A stretch of 64,000 nucleotides of DNA from Cellulomonas sp. Root930 (GTDB lineage: Bacteria > Actinomycetota > Actinomycetes > Actinomycetales > Cellulomonadaceae), in NCBI GenBank assembly GCA_001429255.1, contig LMJI01000001.1, forward strand, positions 496,001 through 560,000, in the 5' to 3' direction. The translations under genes and the position numbers were made by a program. This document shows, in pieces, positions 8,870 through 17,651 of the stretch (positions within the stretch are counted from its first letter, which is position 1; each line of letters opens with the position of its first letter). The notes below the pieces were generated by a model. It made no database searches, had not been told where the DNA came from, and saw nothing but the letters and a program-made list of their open reading frames with translations.

Positions 8870-10527
8870 CCAACGGCCCCCTCATCGTGCAGAGCGACAA
8901 GACGCTGCTGCTCGAGGTCGACCACGACCAGGCGGAGGCCTGCCGGCGCGCGATCGCCCCGTTCGCGGAGCTGGAGCGCGCCCCGGAGCACGTGCACACC
9001 TACCGGCTGACCCCGCTGGGCCTGTGGAACGCGCGCGCCGCGGGTCACGACGCCGAGCAGGTGGTGGACGTCCTGCTCGAGTACTCGCGCTACCCCGTGC
9101 CGCACGCCCTGCTGGTCGACGTCGCGGACATCATGTCCCGCTACGGACGCCTCCAGCTGATCCAGGACCCGGTGCACGGCCTGATCCTGCACGCCCTGGA
9201 CCCGGCGGTCCTGGTCGAGGTGGTCCGCTCCAAGCGCACCGCCGGGCTGCTCGGTGCACGCATCGACGCCACCGACGTCATCGTCCACCCGTCCGAGCGC
9301 GGCCACCTCAAGCAGGTCCTGCTCAAGCTCGGCTGGCCGGCCGAGGACCTCGCCGGGTACGTGAACGGCGAGGCGCACCAGATCGACCTCGTGCAGGACG
9401 GCTGGCACCTGCGCCCGTACCAGCAGCAGGCCGTCGACGGGTTCTTCCACGGCGGCTCCGGCGTGGTGGTGCTGCCGTGCGGCGCCGGCAAGACGCTCGT
9501 CGGTGCGGGGGCGATGGCGCGCTCGTCGACGACCACCCTGATCCTGGTGACCAACACCGTGAGCGCCCGGCAGTGGCGCGACGAGCTGATCAAGCGCACC
9601 TCGCTCACGGAGGACGAGATCGGCGAGTACTCCGGTGCCCGCAAGGAGGTCCGCCCGGTCACCATCGCGACGTACCAGGTGCTCACCACCAAGCGGAAGG
9701 GCGTCTACACGCACCTCGAGCTGCTCGACGCCCGCGACTGGGGCCTGGTCGTCTACGACGAGGTCCACCTGCTCCCGGCGCCGATCTTCCGGATGACCGC
9801 GGACCTGCAGGCGCGCCGCCGGCTCGGCCTGACCGCCACCCTGGTGCGCGAGGACGGCCGCGAGGACGAGGTGTTCAGCCTCATCGGCCCCAAGCGGTTC
9901 GACGCCCCCTGGAAGGACATCGAGGCCCAGGGCTACATCGCCCCCGCCGACTGCGTCGAGGTCCGTCTCACGCTCCCCGACGCCGACCGCATGGCCTACG
10001 CCACCGCCGAGCCGGAGGAGAAGTACCGGCTCGCCGCGACGGCGAAGGGCAAGAACAAGGTGGTCGAGCAGCTGGTCGCCAGGCACGAGGGCGACCCGAC
10101 GCTGGTGATCGGTCAGTACCTGGACCAGCTCCACACGCTCGCGGAGCACCTGAACGCCGACCTCATCACCGGCGAGACCACGGTGCACGAGCGGCAGCGG
10201 CTGTTCGACGCGTTCCGGTCGGGCGAGATCACCAAGCTCGTCGTGAGCAAGGTGGCCAACTTCTCGATCGACCTGCCCGAGGCGTCCGTGGCCATCCAGG
10301 TGTCCGGCTCGTTCGGCTCCCGGCAGGAGGAGGCGCAGCGGCTCGGCCGGATCATGCGTCCCAAGGGCGACGGCCGGACCGCGCACTTCTACACGGTGGT
10401 CGCGCGCGACACCGTGGACCAGGACTTCGCCGCCCACCGGCAGCGGTTCCTGGCCGAGCAGGGGTACGCGTACTCGATCGTCGACGCCGAGGACCTGGAC
10501 CCCGCCACGGAGGCGGAGCGCGACTGA
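8866..10527 (+). CDS. XPB/ERCC3-type DNA helicase
   Basis: The 553-residue superfamily 2 helicase has an N-terminal damage-recognition-like domain (1-180). The helicase core follows: LRPYQQQAV (Q-motif-like), Walker A LPCGAGKT, DEVH box, LTATL (motif III), and motif VI EEAQRLGRIMRPKG. The RED-like element REDGRED is also visible. Bacterial and archaeal XPB proteins are 3'-5' helicases implicated in nucleotide excision repair. The start is the GTG at 8866 with AGGAG five bases before it; it overlaps the stop of the partner gene. Length and motifs look intact. Confidence 0.93.
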   Translation: MTNGPLIVQSDKTLLLEVDHDQAEACRRAIAPFAELERAPEHVHTYRLTPLGLWNARAAGHDAEQVVDVLLEYSRYPVPHALLVDVADIMSRYGRLQLIQDPVHGLILHALDPAVLVEVVRSKRTAGLLGARIDATDVIVHPSERGHLKQVLLKLGWPAEDLAGYVNGEAHQIDLVQDGWHLRPYQQQAVDGFFHGGSGVVVLPCGAGKTLVGAGAMARSSTTTLILVTNTVSARQWRDELIKRTSLTEDEIGEYSGARKEVRPVTIATYQVLTTKRKGVYTHLELLDARDWGLVVYDEVHLLPAPIFRMTADLQARRRLGLTATLVREDGREDEVFSLIGPKRFDAPWKDIEAQGYIAPADCVEVRLTLPDADRMAYATAEPEEKYRLAATAKGKNKVVEQLVARHEGDPTLVIGQYLDQLHTLAEHLNADLITGETTVHERQRLFDAFRSGEITKLVVSKVANFSIDLPEASVAIQVSGSFGSRQEEAQRLGRIMRPKGDGRTAHFYTVVARDTVDQDFAAHRQRFLAEQGYAYSIVDAEDLDPATEAERD

Positions 10528-10589
10528 GCGGGAACCGTCCGCGGGCGTGAGCCGTTGCGGCGGGTAGTACCCACCGGAAGGATCAGTGC

Positions 10590-12578
10590 GTGCCCGCCCT
10601 GCGACGTCGCCTGTCCGTGCTCGTCCCGCTGCTGCTCGCAGCCCCGCTCCTGATCGGCGCCGGTCTCCTGCCGACCGTCGGCCCGCTGTCCCTCACGGGG
10701 GAGATCACCGACCAGGTCGGGGCGCTCGACGGCAGCGAGTCGGAGGTCCAGGCGGCGCTCGACCAGCTGGCGCAGGACACCTCGCTCCAGCTGTACGTCG
10801 TCTACGTCGCCGACTTCGGTGGCGCCGACCCCGTCGAGTGGGCGCAGGAGACCGCGCAGAGGTCGGGCCTCGGCTCGCAGGACGTCATCCTGGCCGTCGC
10901 CACCGACGCGCGGCGGTACGCACTCGCCCCGGAGACGGTCGAGGGCCTGTCCAGCTCGCAGGTCGAGGCGGCCAGCACCGCCGCCGAGGACCGGCTGCGT
11001 GAGGACGACTGGGCCGGCGCTGCGATCGCCACGGCGGACTCCCTGCGCGCCTCGGCCACCGGCTCGTCGGGCGGCGGCGGTGGCGGCGGCGGCTTCGGCA
11101 CCGTGCTCGTCATCGGCCTGGTCGTCATCGCCGCGCTGTTCGGCTTCTCGTGGCTCCGGTCCCGCCGACGCCAGGCCGCCGGGGTCGTGGCACCCGGAGC
11201 ACCGGCCCCCGGCGACGAGCTGGCGGCCCTCCCGACGGCCGAGCTGGACCGCCGCTCCGCATCCGCGCTTGTCGCGATCGACGACGCGGTCAAGGCCTCC
11301 GACGAGGAGCTCGGGTTCGCACAGGCGCAGTTCGGACCCGACGCCACCGGCGAGTTCGAGACCGTGCTCGCCGACGCGAAGGCGCAGGTCACCGAGGCCT
11401 TCCGGCTGCGCCAGACGCTCGACGACAACGTCCCCGACACCGAGCCCCAGGTCCGCGAGACGGCCACGCGCATCCTGCGGACCTGCGCCGCGGTGTCCGC
11501 GATGCTCGACGCGCAGAAGGCCGGCTTCGACCACCTGCGCGACCTCGAGGCCCACGTCGAGCAGGCTCTGGAGTCCCACGCCCGATCCGCCACCGCCCTG
11601 CGGCAGCGGATCGACCCGGCACGCGTCACGGTCGGCACGCTGGCCGCGACCTACCCGCCGGTGACGCTCGCGTCGGTCGCCCGCAACCCCGACCAGGCGC
11701 AGCAGCTCCTCGATGAGATCGACACCATCGTCGGCCGGGGCGAGGAGGCGGTGGGCAGCGGCCAGCGGGGCACCGCCGTCGGGTACGCCCGTGCCGCGGA
11801 GGAGGCTCTCAGCCAGGTGTCGACGCTGCTGGACGCGGTCGACCGCGCCGGACCGGAGCTCTCCGTGATCGGCTCGCGCATCGACGCGGCGATCGCCTCG
11901 ATCTCCGCCGACCTCTCCGACGTCGACCGGCTCGCCCGCGACAAGCCGGAGGTCGCCGCACCCGCGCAGACGGCCCGCACCGCGGTCGAGGCGGCACGTG
12001 CCGCCCGCGCCGGCACCGGGGACCCCCTCGCGGCCATGCGCGCGATCACCGACGCCGAGGCCGCGCTCGACGCTGCTCTTGCCCCCACCCGGGACGCCGA
12101 GGAGCAGGACCGTCGCGCGCAGCGGCAGCTCGACGACCTCCTCGGCCGGCTCGAGTCCACCCTGCGCGCCACCGGCGACTTCCTCAGCACCCGCCGCGGG
12201 GCCGTCGGTCCCGAGGCGCGCACCCGCCTGGCCGAGGCCGAGCGCCTGCGCGTGATCGCCCTCGACCAGCGTCCGGTGGACGCCTCCGCGGCGCTGGCCA
12301 CGGCGCAGCGCGCCGAGCAGCTGGCACGCGAGGCGGCGGACCTCGCGCAGCAGGACGTCGAGCGCGCGGACCAGCTGCAGGTCGGCGGCGGACAGCTGGG
12401 GGGCCGTGGCGGCGGGCTGAACGGCGTGGGCGGGATGGTGCTCGGCGGCATCCTGCTCGACAGCGTCCTGCGCGGCGGCGGCGGCTTCGGCGGCGGCGGC
12501 GGCTGGGGCGGCGGCGGTGGTGGCGGAGGAGGCGGTGGCGGCGGCTTCGGCGACGGTGGCTTTGGCGGCGGTTTCTAG
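10590..12578 (+). CDS. TPM-domain membrane protein with long coiled coil and Gly-rich tail
   Basis: The 662-residue protein has a signal peptide (1-26), an extracytoplasmic TPM_phosphatase domain (about 30-160) and a Gly-rich linker. One membrane span (VLVIGLVVIAALFGFSWL) is followed by a 400-residue alpha-helical, charged region. The last 50 residues are almost pure glycine with Phe and Trp. TPM domains are found in envelope proteins and photosystem repair factors; the bacterial role is poorly known. The GTG start has AAGGA 7 bases before it. The PspA gene follows 60 bases downstream, which suggests a membrane-integrity function. Confidence 0.85.
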   Translation: MPALRRRLSVLVPLLLAAPLLIGAGLLPTVGPLSLTGEITDQVGALDGSESEVQAALDQLAQDTSLQLYVVYVADFGGADPVEWAQETAQRSGLGSQDVILAVATDARRYALAPETVEGLSSSQVEAASTAAEDRLREDDWAGAAIATADSLRASATGSSGGGGGGGGFGTVLVIGLVVIAALFGFSWLRSRRRQAAGVVAPGAPAPGDELAALPTAELDRRSASALVAIDDAVKASDEELGFAQAQFGPDATGEFETVLADAKAQVTEAFRLRQTLDDNVPDTEPQVRETATRILRTCAAVSAMLDAQKAGFDHLRDLEAHVEQALESHARSATALRQRIDPARVTVGTLAATYPPVTLASVARNPDQAQQLLDEIDTIVGRGEEAVGSGQRGTAVGYARAAEEALSQVSTLLDAVDRAGPELSVIGSRIDAAIASISADLSDVDRLARDKPEVAAPAQTARTAVEAARAARAGTGDPLAAMRAITDAEAALDAALAPTRDAEEQDRRAQRQLDDLLGRLESTLRATGDFLSTRRGAVGPEARTRLAEAERLRVIALDQRPVDASAALATAQRAEQLAREAADLAQQDVERADQLQVGGGQLGGRGGGLNGVGGMVLGGILLDSVLRGGGGFGGGGGWGGGGGGGGGGGGGFGDGGFGGGF

Positions 12579-12638
12579 AGCAGCAGTGGGCACGACGGCC
12601 GGGATGCTCCGGTCGACTGACGACGAGAGGCACGAGCG

Positions 12639-13403
12639 ATGACCGAGAAGCAGAGCGTGTTCGGGCGGATCACCCAGCTGGCCCGCGCCAACATCAACGC
12701 GCTCATCGACCAGGCCGAGGACCCGCAGAAGATGCTGGACCAGCTGGTGCGCGACTACACGAGCTCGATCGGGGAGGCCGAGCGGGCGATCGCCCAGACC
12801 ATCGGCAACCTGCGCCTGGCCGAGCAGGACTACAACGAGGACGTCTCCGCGGCGCGCGAGTGGGGCAGCAAGGCGCTGGCCGCGTCCAGCCGGGCGGACC
12901 AGTACCGCACCGCCGGGGACGCCGCGAACGCCGACAAGTTCGACAACCTCGCCAAGATCGCGCTCGGCAAGCAGCTCACCGCGGAGGGTGAGGTCCGCGA
13001 GGCGGAGCCGCTCATCGCGTCGCAGCGCGAGACCGTCGAGAAGCTGAAGTCCGGTCTCGCGATGATGAAGGACAAGCTCGGCCAGCTGAAGTCCCGCCGG
13101 GACACGCTCGTCGCCCGGCAGAAGTCCGCCGAGGCTCAGCAGACCGTGCAGACGGCGATCAGCTCGATCAACGTGCTGGACCCGACCAGCGAGATCGCGC
13201 GGTTCGAGGACAAGGTGCGTCGCGAGGAGGCACTGGCCCTCGGTCAGGCCGAGATCGCGGCGTCGTCCCTCGACTCGCAGTTCTCGGAGCTCGAGGCGTC
13301 CTCCGAGCAGATCGAGGTCGAGGCGCGGCTCGCCGCCCTCAAGGCCGGCAACGCGCCGCAGCAGCTGGGCACCACCCGGGTCACCCCGGAGATCGAGGCC
13401 TGA
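12639..13403 (+). CDS. pspA: PspA/IM30-family membrane-stress protein
   Basis: The 254-residue protein is a PspA/IM30 (ESCRT-III-like) family member. It starts SVFGRITQLARANINALIDQAEDPQKMLDQL, the typical amphipathic helix and first hairpin, and continues as a long coiled coil. The family binds stressed or leaky membranes and forms oligomeric scaffolds. Length is close to the actinobacterial norm (about 230-270). It lies directly downstream of the TPM protein and ends in a strong hairpin at 13411-13450. No dedicated PspF or ClgR-type regulator is adjacent. Confidence 0.92.
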   Translation: MTEKQSVFGRITQLARANINALIDQAEDPQKMLDQLVRDYTSSIGEAERAIAQTIGNLRLAEQDYNEDVSAAREWGSKALAASSRADQYRTAGDAANADKFDNLAKIALGKQLTAEGEVREAEPLIASQRETVEKLKSGLAMMKDKLGQLKSRRDTLVARQKSAEAQQTVQTAISSINVLDPTSEIARFEDKVRREEALALGQAEIAASSLDSQFSELEASSEQIEVEARLAALKAGNAPQQLGTTRVTPEIEA

Positions 13404-13410
13404 CGTACGA

Positions 13411-13450
13411 CGAGAGCGCCCGACCCCGGTGCAGGGGTCGGGCGCTCTCG
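13411..13450. terminator. Bidirectional hairpin terminator
   Basis: A perfect 17-bp stem (CGAGAGCGCCCGACCCC and its complement) encloses a 6-base loop. It sits in the 54-base gap between the convergent pspA and glutamine-amidotransferase genes and can stop transcription from both sides. There is no long T tract, as usual in such high-GC genomes. Confidence 0.85.
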
Positions 13451-13457
13451 TGTCGGA

Positions 13458-14210
13458 TCAGGCGGAGACGGGCTCCTGCGCCGTCGCGCGCACGTGCGCC
13501 GCGAACGACTCGGCGAGGGTCCGGCCGACGGCCTCGACCTCGGCCTGGCGGGCGGTGTAGGCGGAGAGCACGGCCTCGGTGTCGACGTCGTCGTGCCCGT
13601 CGGCCCAGCCGCGCAGCGTGTCCGCGCCGGCCTCGGGGTGGAACTGCACACCCCATGCGGAGTCGATCCGGAACGCCTGGTACGGGTACATGGCCGACGA
13701 CGCCAGCCACACCGCGCCGCGGGGCAGGTCCACGACCGCGTCCGCGTGCATGCTCGGCTGCGGCGTGCTGTGCCGGCCGTCGGCCAGCGCGGCGACGTCA
13801 CCGACGACGGCGTCGCCGGTCGCCTCGGGCCGCCAACGGACGTCGACGATGCCGGACTCGCGCCCGGGAGGTGCCGCCACCTGCACGCGACCGCCGCGCG
13901 CGGCGGCGAGGAGCTGGGCGCCGAGGCAGATGCCGAGCGTGGGAACGCCCTGGGCGCTCGCGTCGGCCAGCAGCACGCGCAGCGCGGGGAGCCACGGGGC
14001 GGTGGCGTCGTCGTAGGCGGACATGTGTCCGCCGAGGACGACGAGACCGTCGCCGACCTCGCCGGCCGCGGGAACGCTCTCACCGGCGAAGGCCGCGACG
14101 ACCCGCAGGTCGGCGTCGAGCCACTCGCCGAAGCGGTCGAGCGGGACGTCGGGGGAGCTCTGGATGACGGTGACGACCGGTCGGGGGCCACCGGAGAAGG
14201 GGAGGGTCAC
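13458..14210 (-). CDS. Class I glutamine amidotransferase-like protein
   Basis: The 250-residue protein has the class I GATase fold. The nucleophile elbow is LGICLGAQLLA (Cys about 100), and the catalytic His and Glu are in VQFHPE (about 185). It is a stand-alone type related to GuaA-like and YfeJ-like amidotransferases, with no synthase domain. It would release ammonia from glutamine for an unknown acceptor, or act as a peptidase-like hydrolase. GTG 14210 gives the full N-terminus; no clear ribosome-binding site precedes it, so the start is uncertain. Divergent from the response regulator. Confidence 0.82.
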   Translation of the reverse strand: MTLPFSGGPRPVVTVIQSSPDVPLDRFGEWLDADLRVVAAFAGESVPAAGEVGDGLVVLGGHMSAYDDATAPWLPALRVLLADASAQGVPTLGICLGAQLLAAARGGRVQVAAPPGRESGIVDVRWRPEATGDAVVGDVAALADGRHSTPQPSMHADAVVDLPRGAVWLASSAMYPYQAFRIDSAWGVQFHPEAGADTLRGWADGHDDVDTEAVLSAYTARQAEVEAVGRTLAESFAAHVRATAQEPVSA

Positions 14211-14218
14211 GCGCAGAC

Positions 14219-14260
14219 GGTACCCCCGCGGTACCCGGATCCTGCAAGGACCTTGGTACC
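14219..14260. promoter_or_regulatory. Three GGTACC repeats in a divergent promoter region
   Basis: GGTACC occurs at 14219, 14230 and 14255. The first two are exactly one helical turn (11 bases) apart, as is typical of direct-repeat sites for OmpR-type regulators. The response regulator gene starts at 14394. This may be an autoregulatory site, but there is no direct evidence. Confidence 0.3.
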
Positions 14261-14393
14261 CGACTTGTCCGTTTCCAGGTCGCTCGTCCATCTTTGGGCA
14301 CCGGATGAATCTGTCACGCGTGCGCGTCATCACACTCGAGGTGACCCCGCATTCACCCAGCGAACTCCCAGGATCCGGGCGGAGAATCGGGGG

Positions 14394-15113
14394 ATGTCCA
14401 CTCCCCCGGAGGCACGTCTGCTCGTCGTCGACGACGAGCCGAACATCCGCGAGCTGCTCGCCACGTCGCTGCGGTTCGCCGGCTTCGAGGTGTACGCGGC
14501 CGCCGACGGTGGCTCTGCGCTGCGCCTCGCCCGGGAGGTCGAACCGGACCTGGTGGTGCTCGACGTCATGCTCCCCGACATGGACGGGTTCACGGTCACG
14601 CGGCGACTGCGCGAGAAGGGCCAGCACGTCCCCGTCCTGTTCCTCACCGCCCGCGACGACACGGCCGACAAGGTCCAGGGCCTGACGGTCGGCGGCGACG
14701 ACTACGTGACCAAGCCGTTCAGCCTGGAGGAGGTCGTCGCCCGCATCCGCGCGGTCCTGCGCCGCACCCGGCCGGGTCTCGACGACGACGGCAGCGTGCT
14801 CCGGTACGCGGACCTCGAGCTGGACGAGGACTCCCACGAGGTGGTCCGCGCCGGCCACCCGGTCGACCTGTCCCCCACCGAGTTCAAGCTCCTGCGCTAC
14901 CTCATGCTCAATCCCGGCCGCGTGCTGTCGAAGTCGCAGATCCTCGACCACGTCTGGCAGTACGACTGGGGCGGCGACGCCAACATCGTCGAGTCCTACA
15001 TCTCCTACCTGCGCCGCAAGATCGACCAGATCGACGGCCCGGACGGCACCCGGCTGCCTCCGCTCATCCACACCAAGCGCGGCGTGGGCTACCTGCTGCG
15101 CGAGTCGACGTGA
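14394..15113 (+). CDS. OmpR/PhoB-family response regulator
   Basis: The 239-residue protein has a receiver domain (1-120) with the acidic pocket VVDDEPN, the phospho-acceptor Asp in VVLDVMLPDMDG (about 57), and Lys in YVTKPFS. A winged-helix domain follows (135-239; LSPTEFKLLRYL, then KSQILDHVWQYDWGGDANIVESYISYLRRKID). The ATG has GGAGAA upstream. Its stop overlaps the start of the sensor kinase. It resembles the TrcR/TcrX group of actinobacterial regulators; the target genes are unknown. Confidence 0.92.
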   Translation: MSTPPEARLLVVDDEPNIRELLATSLRFAGFEVYAAADGGSALRLAREVEPDLVVLDVMLPDMDGFTVTRRLREKGQHVPVLFLTARDDTADKVQGLTVGGDDYVTKPFSLEEVVARIRAVLRRTRPGLDDDGSVLRYADLELDEDSHEVVRAGHPVDLSPTEFKLLRYLMLNPGRVLSKSQILDHVWQYDWGGDANIVESYISYLRRKIDQIDGPDGTRLPPLIHTKRGVGYLLREST

Positions 15114-16621
15114 GCACGGACACGACGATCGCGGAACCCGAGGCTCCGCCCGCTCCACGGCCCCTCGCCACGCTCCGGGACCGCTGGGCGGGCGTCCCGC
15201 TGGTCACCCGCCTGGTCGGCATCGTCACGGTCCTGCTCGCGTTCGGGCTGGTCCTCGCCGGGGCGACCAGCGCGACGCTGCTCGAGGGCACGCTCGTGGG
15301 CCAGGTCGACAAGAAGCTGCAGACCGAGGGCACCCAGGTGGCCCAGCAGCGGCTCAGCCAGCTCGACCTCACCGGCAACCCGTTCTACACGCCGAGCGAC
15401 TACTACCTGCGCTACGCGGTCGACGACGACGAGCTGCCGATCCTCTCGGACACGACCCGCGACCAGTACGGCACGCCGAGGGTGCCCTCGCTGAGCGTCG
15501 ACCAGGCGACCGCCCGCCACGGGGTCCCGTTCACCGTGCCCTCGACGCAGCCGGGCTCGCAGTGGCGCGTCGTCGCGTACACCTTCCCGATGCGTGACGG
15601 GAGCGTCGGCACCGCGGTCATCGCCCTCCCGCTCGGGGACATCCAGCGGACCGTGAAGCACATGACCCTCGTCCTGCTGCTCAGCGGGCTCGGGATCGTG
15701 CTGCTCGGTGCCGCGGCGGGCGCCTGGGCGGTCCGACGGTCGCTGAAGCCGCTGCGCGAGATCGAGACGACGGCCGCGGCGATCGCCGCCGGCGACCTGT
15801 CGCAACGCGTCCCCCCGGGGCCCGAGCACACCGAGGTGGGACGGCTCAGCGCCGCCCTCAACGGGATGCTCGCGCAGATCGAGCTGGCGTTCGGCGCCCA
15901 GAGCGCGTCCGAGGCCCGCATGCGCCGGTTCGTCGCGGACGCCTCCCACGAGCTCCGCACTCCCCTGGCCACCATCCGCGGCTACGGCGAGCTGTACCGG
16001 ATGGGCGCCCTGACCACGACCGACCAGGTGGACGACACCCTGCGCCGCATCGAGCAGTCGGCGATCCGGATGGGTGCGCTCGTCGAGGACCTGCTCGCGC
16101 TCGCGCGCGTCGACGAGGGCCGGCCCATGCACGCGGGACCCGTGGACCTCACCGTGCTCGCCGCCGACGCGGTCAGCGACCTGCACGCCCTCGACCCGTC
16201 CCGGCCCACCCGACTGGTCCCGCTGGTCGACGGCGCCGCGGGCGCGCCCTGCATGGTGCTCGGCGAGGAGTCGCGGCTGCGGCAGGTGCTGGCCAACCTC
16301 GTCGGCAACGCGGTGCAGCACACCCCGCCCGGCACCGCCGTCGAGATCGCCGTCGGGACGCTGCCGACCGGCGAGGGCGCGTTCGAGGTGCGCGACCACG
16401 GCCCCGGCATCGACCCGGAGCACGCGGCCCGGGTGTTCGAGCGGTTCTACCGGGTGGACGCCAGCCGCGGGCGCGACTCCGGGGGCGCGGGCCTCGGCAT
16501 GGCCATCGTCGCGGCGATCGTCGACGCGCACGGCGGGTCGGTGCACCTGGAGCAGACACCCGGAGGGGGGACGACGGTCCGTGTCACGCTGCCGCCCCCG
16601 ACCCCCGAGTCACAGTCCTGA
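15110..16621 (+). CDS. Membrane sensor histidine kinase (HAMP type)
   Basis: The 503-residue kinase has two membrane spans (about 35-58 and 183-205) around a 125-residue sensor loop, then HAMP (about 206-260) and the HisKA box FVADASHELRTPLATIRGYG with the phospho-His. The ATPase motifs are N LVGNAVQHTP, G1 DHGPGID, F FERFYRVD and G2 GGAGLGMAIV. All catalytic residues are present. GTG 15110 overlaps the regulator's stop as GTGA, so both are made from one mRNA. The signal sensed cannot be read from the sequence. Confidence 0.93.
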   Translation: MSTDTTIAEPEAPPAPRPLATLRDRWAGVPLVTRLVGIVTVLLAFGLVLAGATSATLLEGTLVGQVDKKLQTEGTQVAQQRLSQLDLTGNPFYTPSDYYLRYAVDDDELPILSDTTRDQYGTPRVPSLSVDQATARHGVPFTVPSTQPGSQWRVVAYTFPMRDGSVGTAVIALPLGDIQRTVKHMTLVLLLSGLGIVLLGAAAGAWAVRRSLKPLREIETTAAAIAAGDLSQRVPPGPEHTEVGRLSAALNGMLAQIELAFGAQSASEARMRRFVADASHELRTPLATIRGYGELYRMGALTTTDQVDDTLRRIEQSAIRMGALVEDLLALARVDEGRPMHAGPVDLTVLAADAVSDLHALDPSRPTRLVPLVDGAAGAPCMVLGEESRLRQVLANLVGNAVQHTPPGTAVEIAVGTLPTGEGAFEVRDHGPGIDPEHAARVFERFYRVDASRGRDSGGAGLGMAIVAAIVDAHGGSVHLEQTPGGGTTVRVTLPPPTPESQS

Positions 16622-16664
16622 GGGCTACCATGGCGGGTTCCTACCGTCGGATGAAGGCTGATTC

Positions 16665-17468
16665 ATGGGCGTCCATGACGCACCGCAGTGGTTGTTGTCC
16701 GCGTTCGTACGCAGCGCCGTCGGCGCCGGCGCCACCGCCTCGACCGAGCAGATCCGCGACGCCGGCCAAGCGCTGGTGGACCGATGGGGCTCGCCCGGTC
16801 GGTCGTTCCACAACCTGAAGCACCTGGTCGACGTGCTGAGCCGGGTCGACGAGCTGGTCGAGGAGACCCACCAGCCCGACATCGTCCGCCTGGCGGCCTG
16901 GTACCACGGCGCCATCTTCGACGCCGCCGACCGCAAGGCCTACGCCAACCGCGGCGGCGAGGACGAGATCGCCAGCGCGCGGCTCGCGTTCGACGAGCTG
17001 ATCGCCCTCGGCGTCCCGGAGCCCCGCGCCCAGCGCGTGCACGACCTCGTCGTCGCCCTGGTCCGGCACGCCCCCAACCCGTCGGACTTCGACTGCGCCG
17101 TGCTCTGCGACGCCGACCTCGCGATGCTCGCCACCGAGCCGCAGAAGTACAAGGCCTACGTCCAGGACATCCGCACCGAGTACTCGCACCTGCCGGTGGA
17201 GGACTACCTGCGCGCCCGAGTGCGCATCCTGCACAAGCTCCTGGCACGCCCGTCGCTGTTCGTCAGCCCGCTCGGGTCCGCCTGGGAGGAGCCGGCGCGG
17301 CAGAACCTGTCCGGCGAGCTGCAGCGGCTGGAGAAGGAGCTGCGCGCGATCGACGCGGAGGCGGCGTCCGCTGCAGCCGAGGCCGCCGCGGCGAGCACTG
17401 CCGCGAACGCCGGCTCTTCCTCTCCCGCCTCCTCGAGCGCCGAGGACTCGAACGCGGCGCGTTCCTGA
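16665..17468 (+). CDS. HD-superfamily-like phosphohydrolase (COG4339 type)
   Basis: The 267-residue protein matches the predicted metal-dependent HD-like hydrolases of COG4339. The first part carries FHNLKHLVDVL and AAWYHGAIFD, and the middle has CDADLAML. In most members the second motif reads HD; here the residue after His is Gly (YHG), so the classic HD pair is altered. The residues FHNLKHL and CDAD could still bind metal. The last 50 residues are an Ala/Ser-rich, low-complexity tail. Substrate unknown. ATG at 16665, 43 bases after the kinase. Confidence 0.75.
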   Translation: MGVHDAPQWLLSAFVRSAVGAGATASTEQIRDAGQALVDRWGSPGRSFHNLKHLVDVLSRVDELVEETHQPDIVRLAAWYHGAIFDAADRKAYANRGGEDEIASARLAFDELIALGVPEPRAQRVHDLVVALVRHAPNPSDFDCAVLCDADLAMLATEPQKYKAYVQDIRTEYSHLPVEDYLRARVRILHKLLARPSLFVSPLGSAWEEPARQNLSGELQRLEKELRAIDAEAASAAAEAAAASTAANAGSSSPASSSAEDSNAARS

Positions 17469-17539
17469 GCTGGTGACGCGCGGCGGGTGTCGCGCGTCGT
17501 CGTCACCCGTCCCGCCGGCGATAGCCGCGTAGTACGCTG

Positions 17540-17553
17540 TGGGAGCGCTCTCG
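17540..17553. promoter_or_regulatory. CebR-like operator (LacI family)
   Basis: The sequence TGGGAGCGCTCTCG matches the known CebR/CelR operator TGGGAGCGCTCCCA at 12 of 14 positions, including the central GAGCGCTC palindrome. CebR represses cellulose-utilisation genes until cellobiose is bound. No sugar gene follows here, so the site either controls a small RNA or the WXG100 gene, or is a chance match. Confidence 0.5.
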
Positions 17554-17613
17554 CGTGCCTCCGTTCTGCTGGTCCTTGGTCGGGCTGCGAATGTGTTGAC
17601 TGAGAGCTGGTCG

Positions 17614-17651
17614 GTCCCGGGTCGGGGTGCAGCGGCACCCCGACCGGGGAC
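17614..17651. terminator. Long hairpin in intergenic region
   Basis: Arms GTCCC-G-GGTCGGGGTG and CACCCCGACC-G-GGGAC pair over 15 bp with one G/G mismatch around a CAGCGG loop. It lies 60 bases past the CebR-like site and 180 bases before the next gene. It could end a short transcript or act as an attenuator. Confidence 0.5.
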
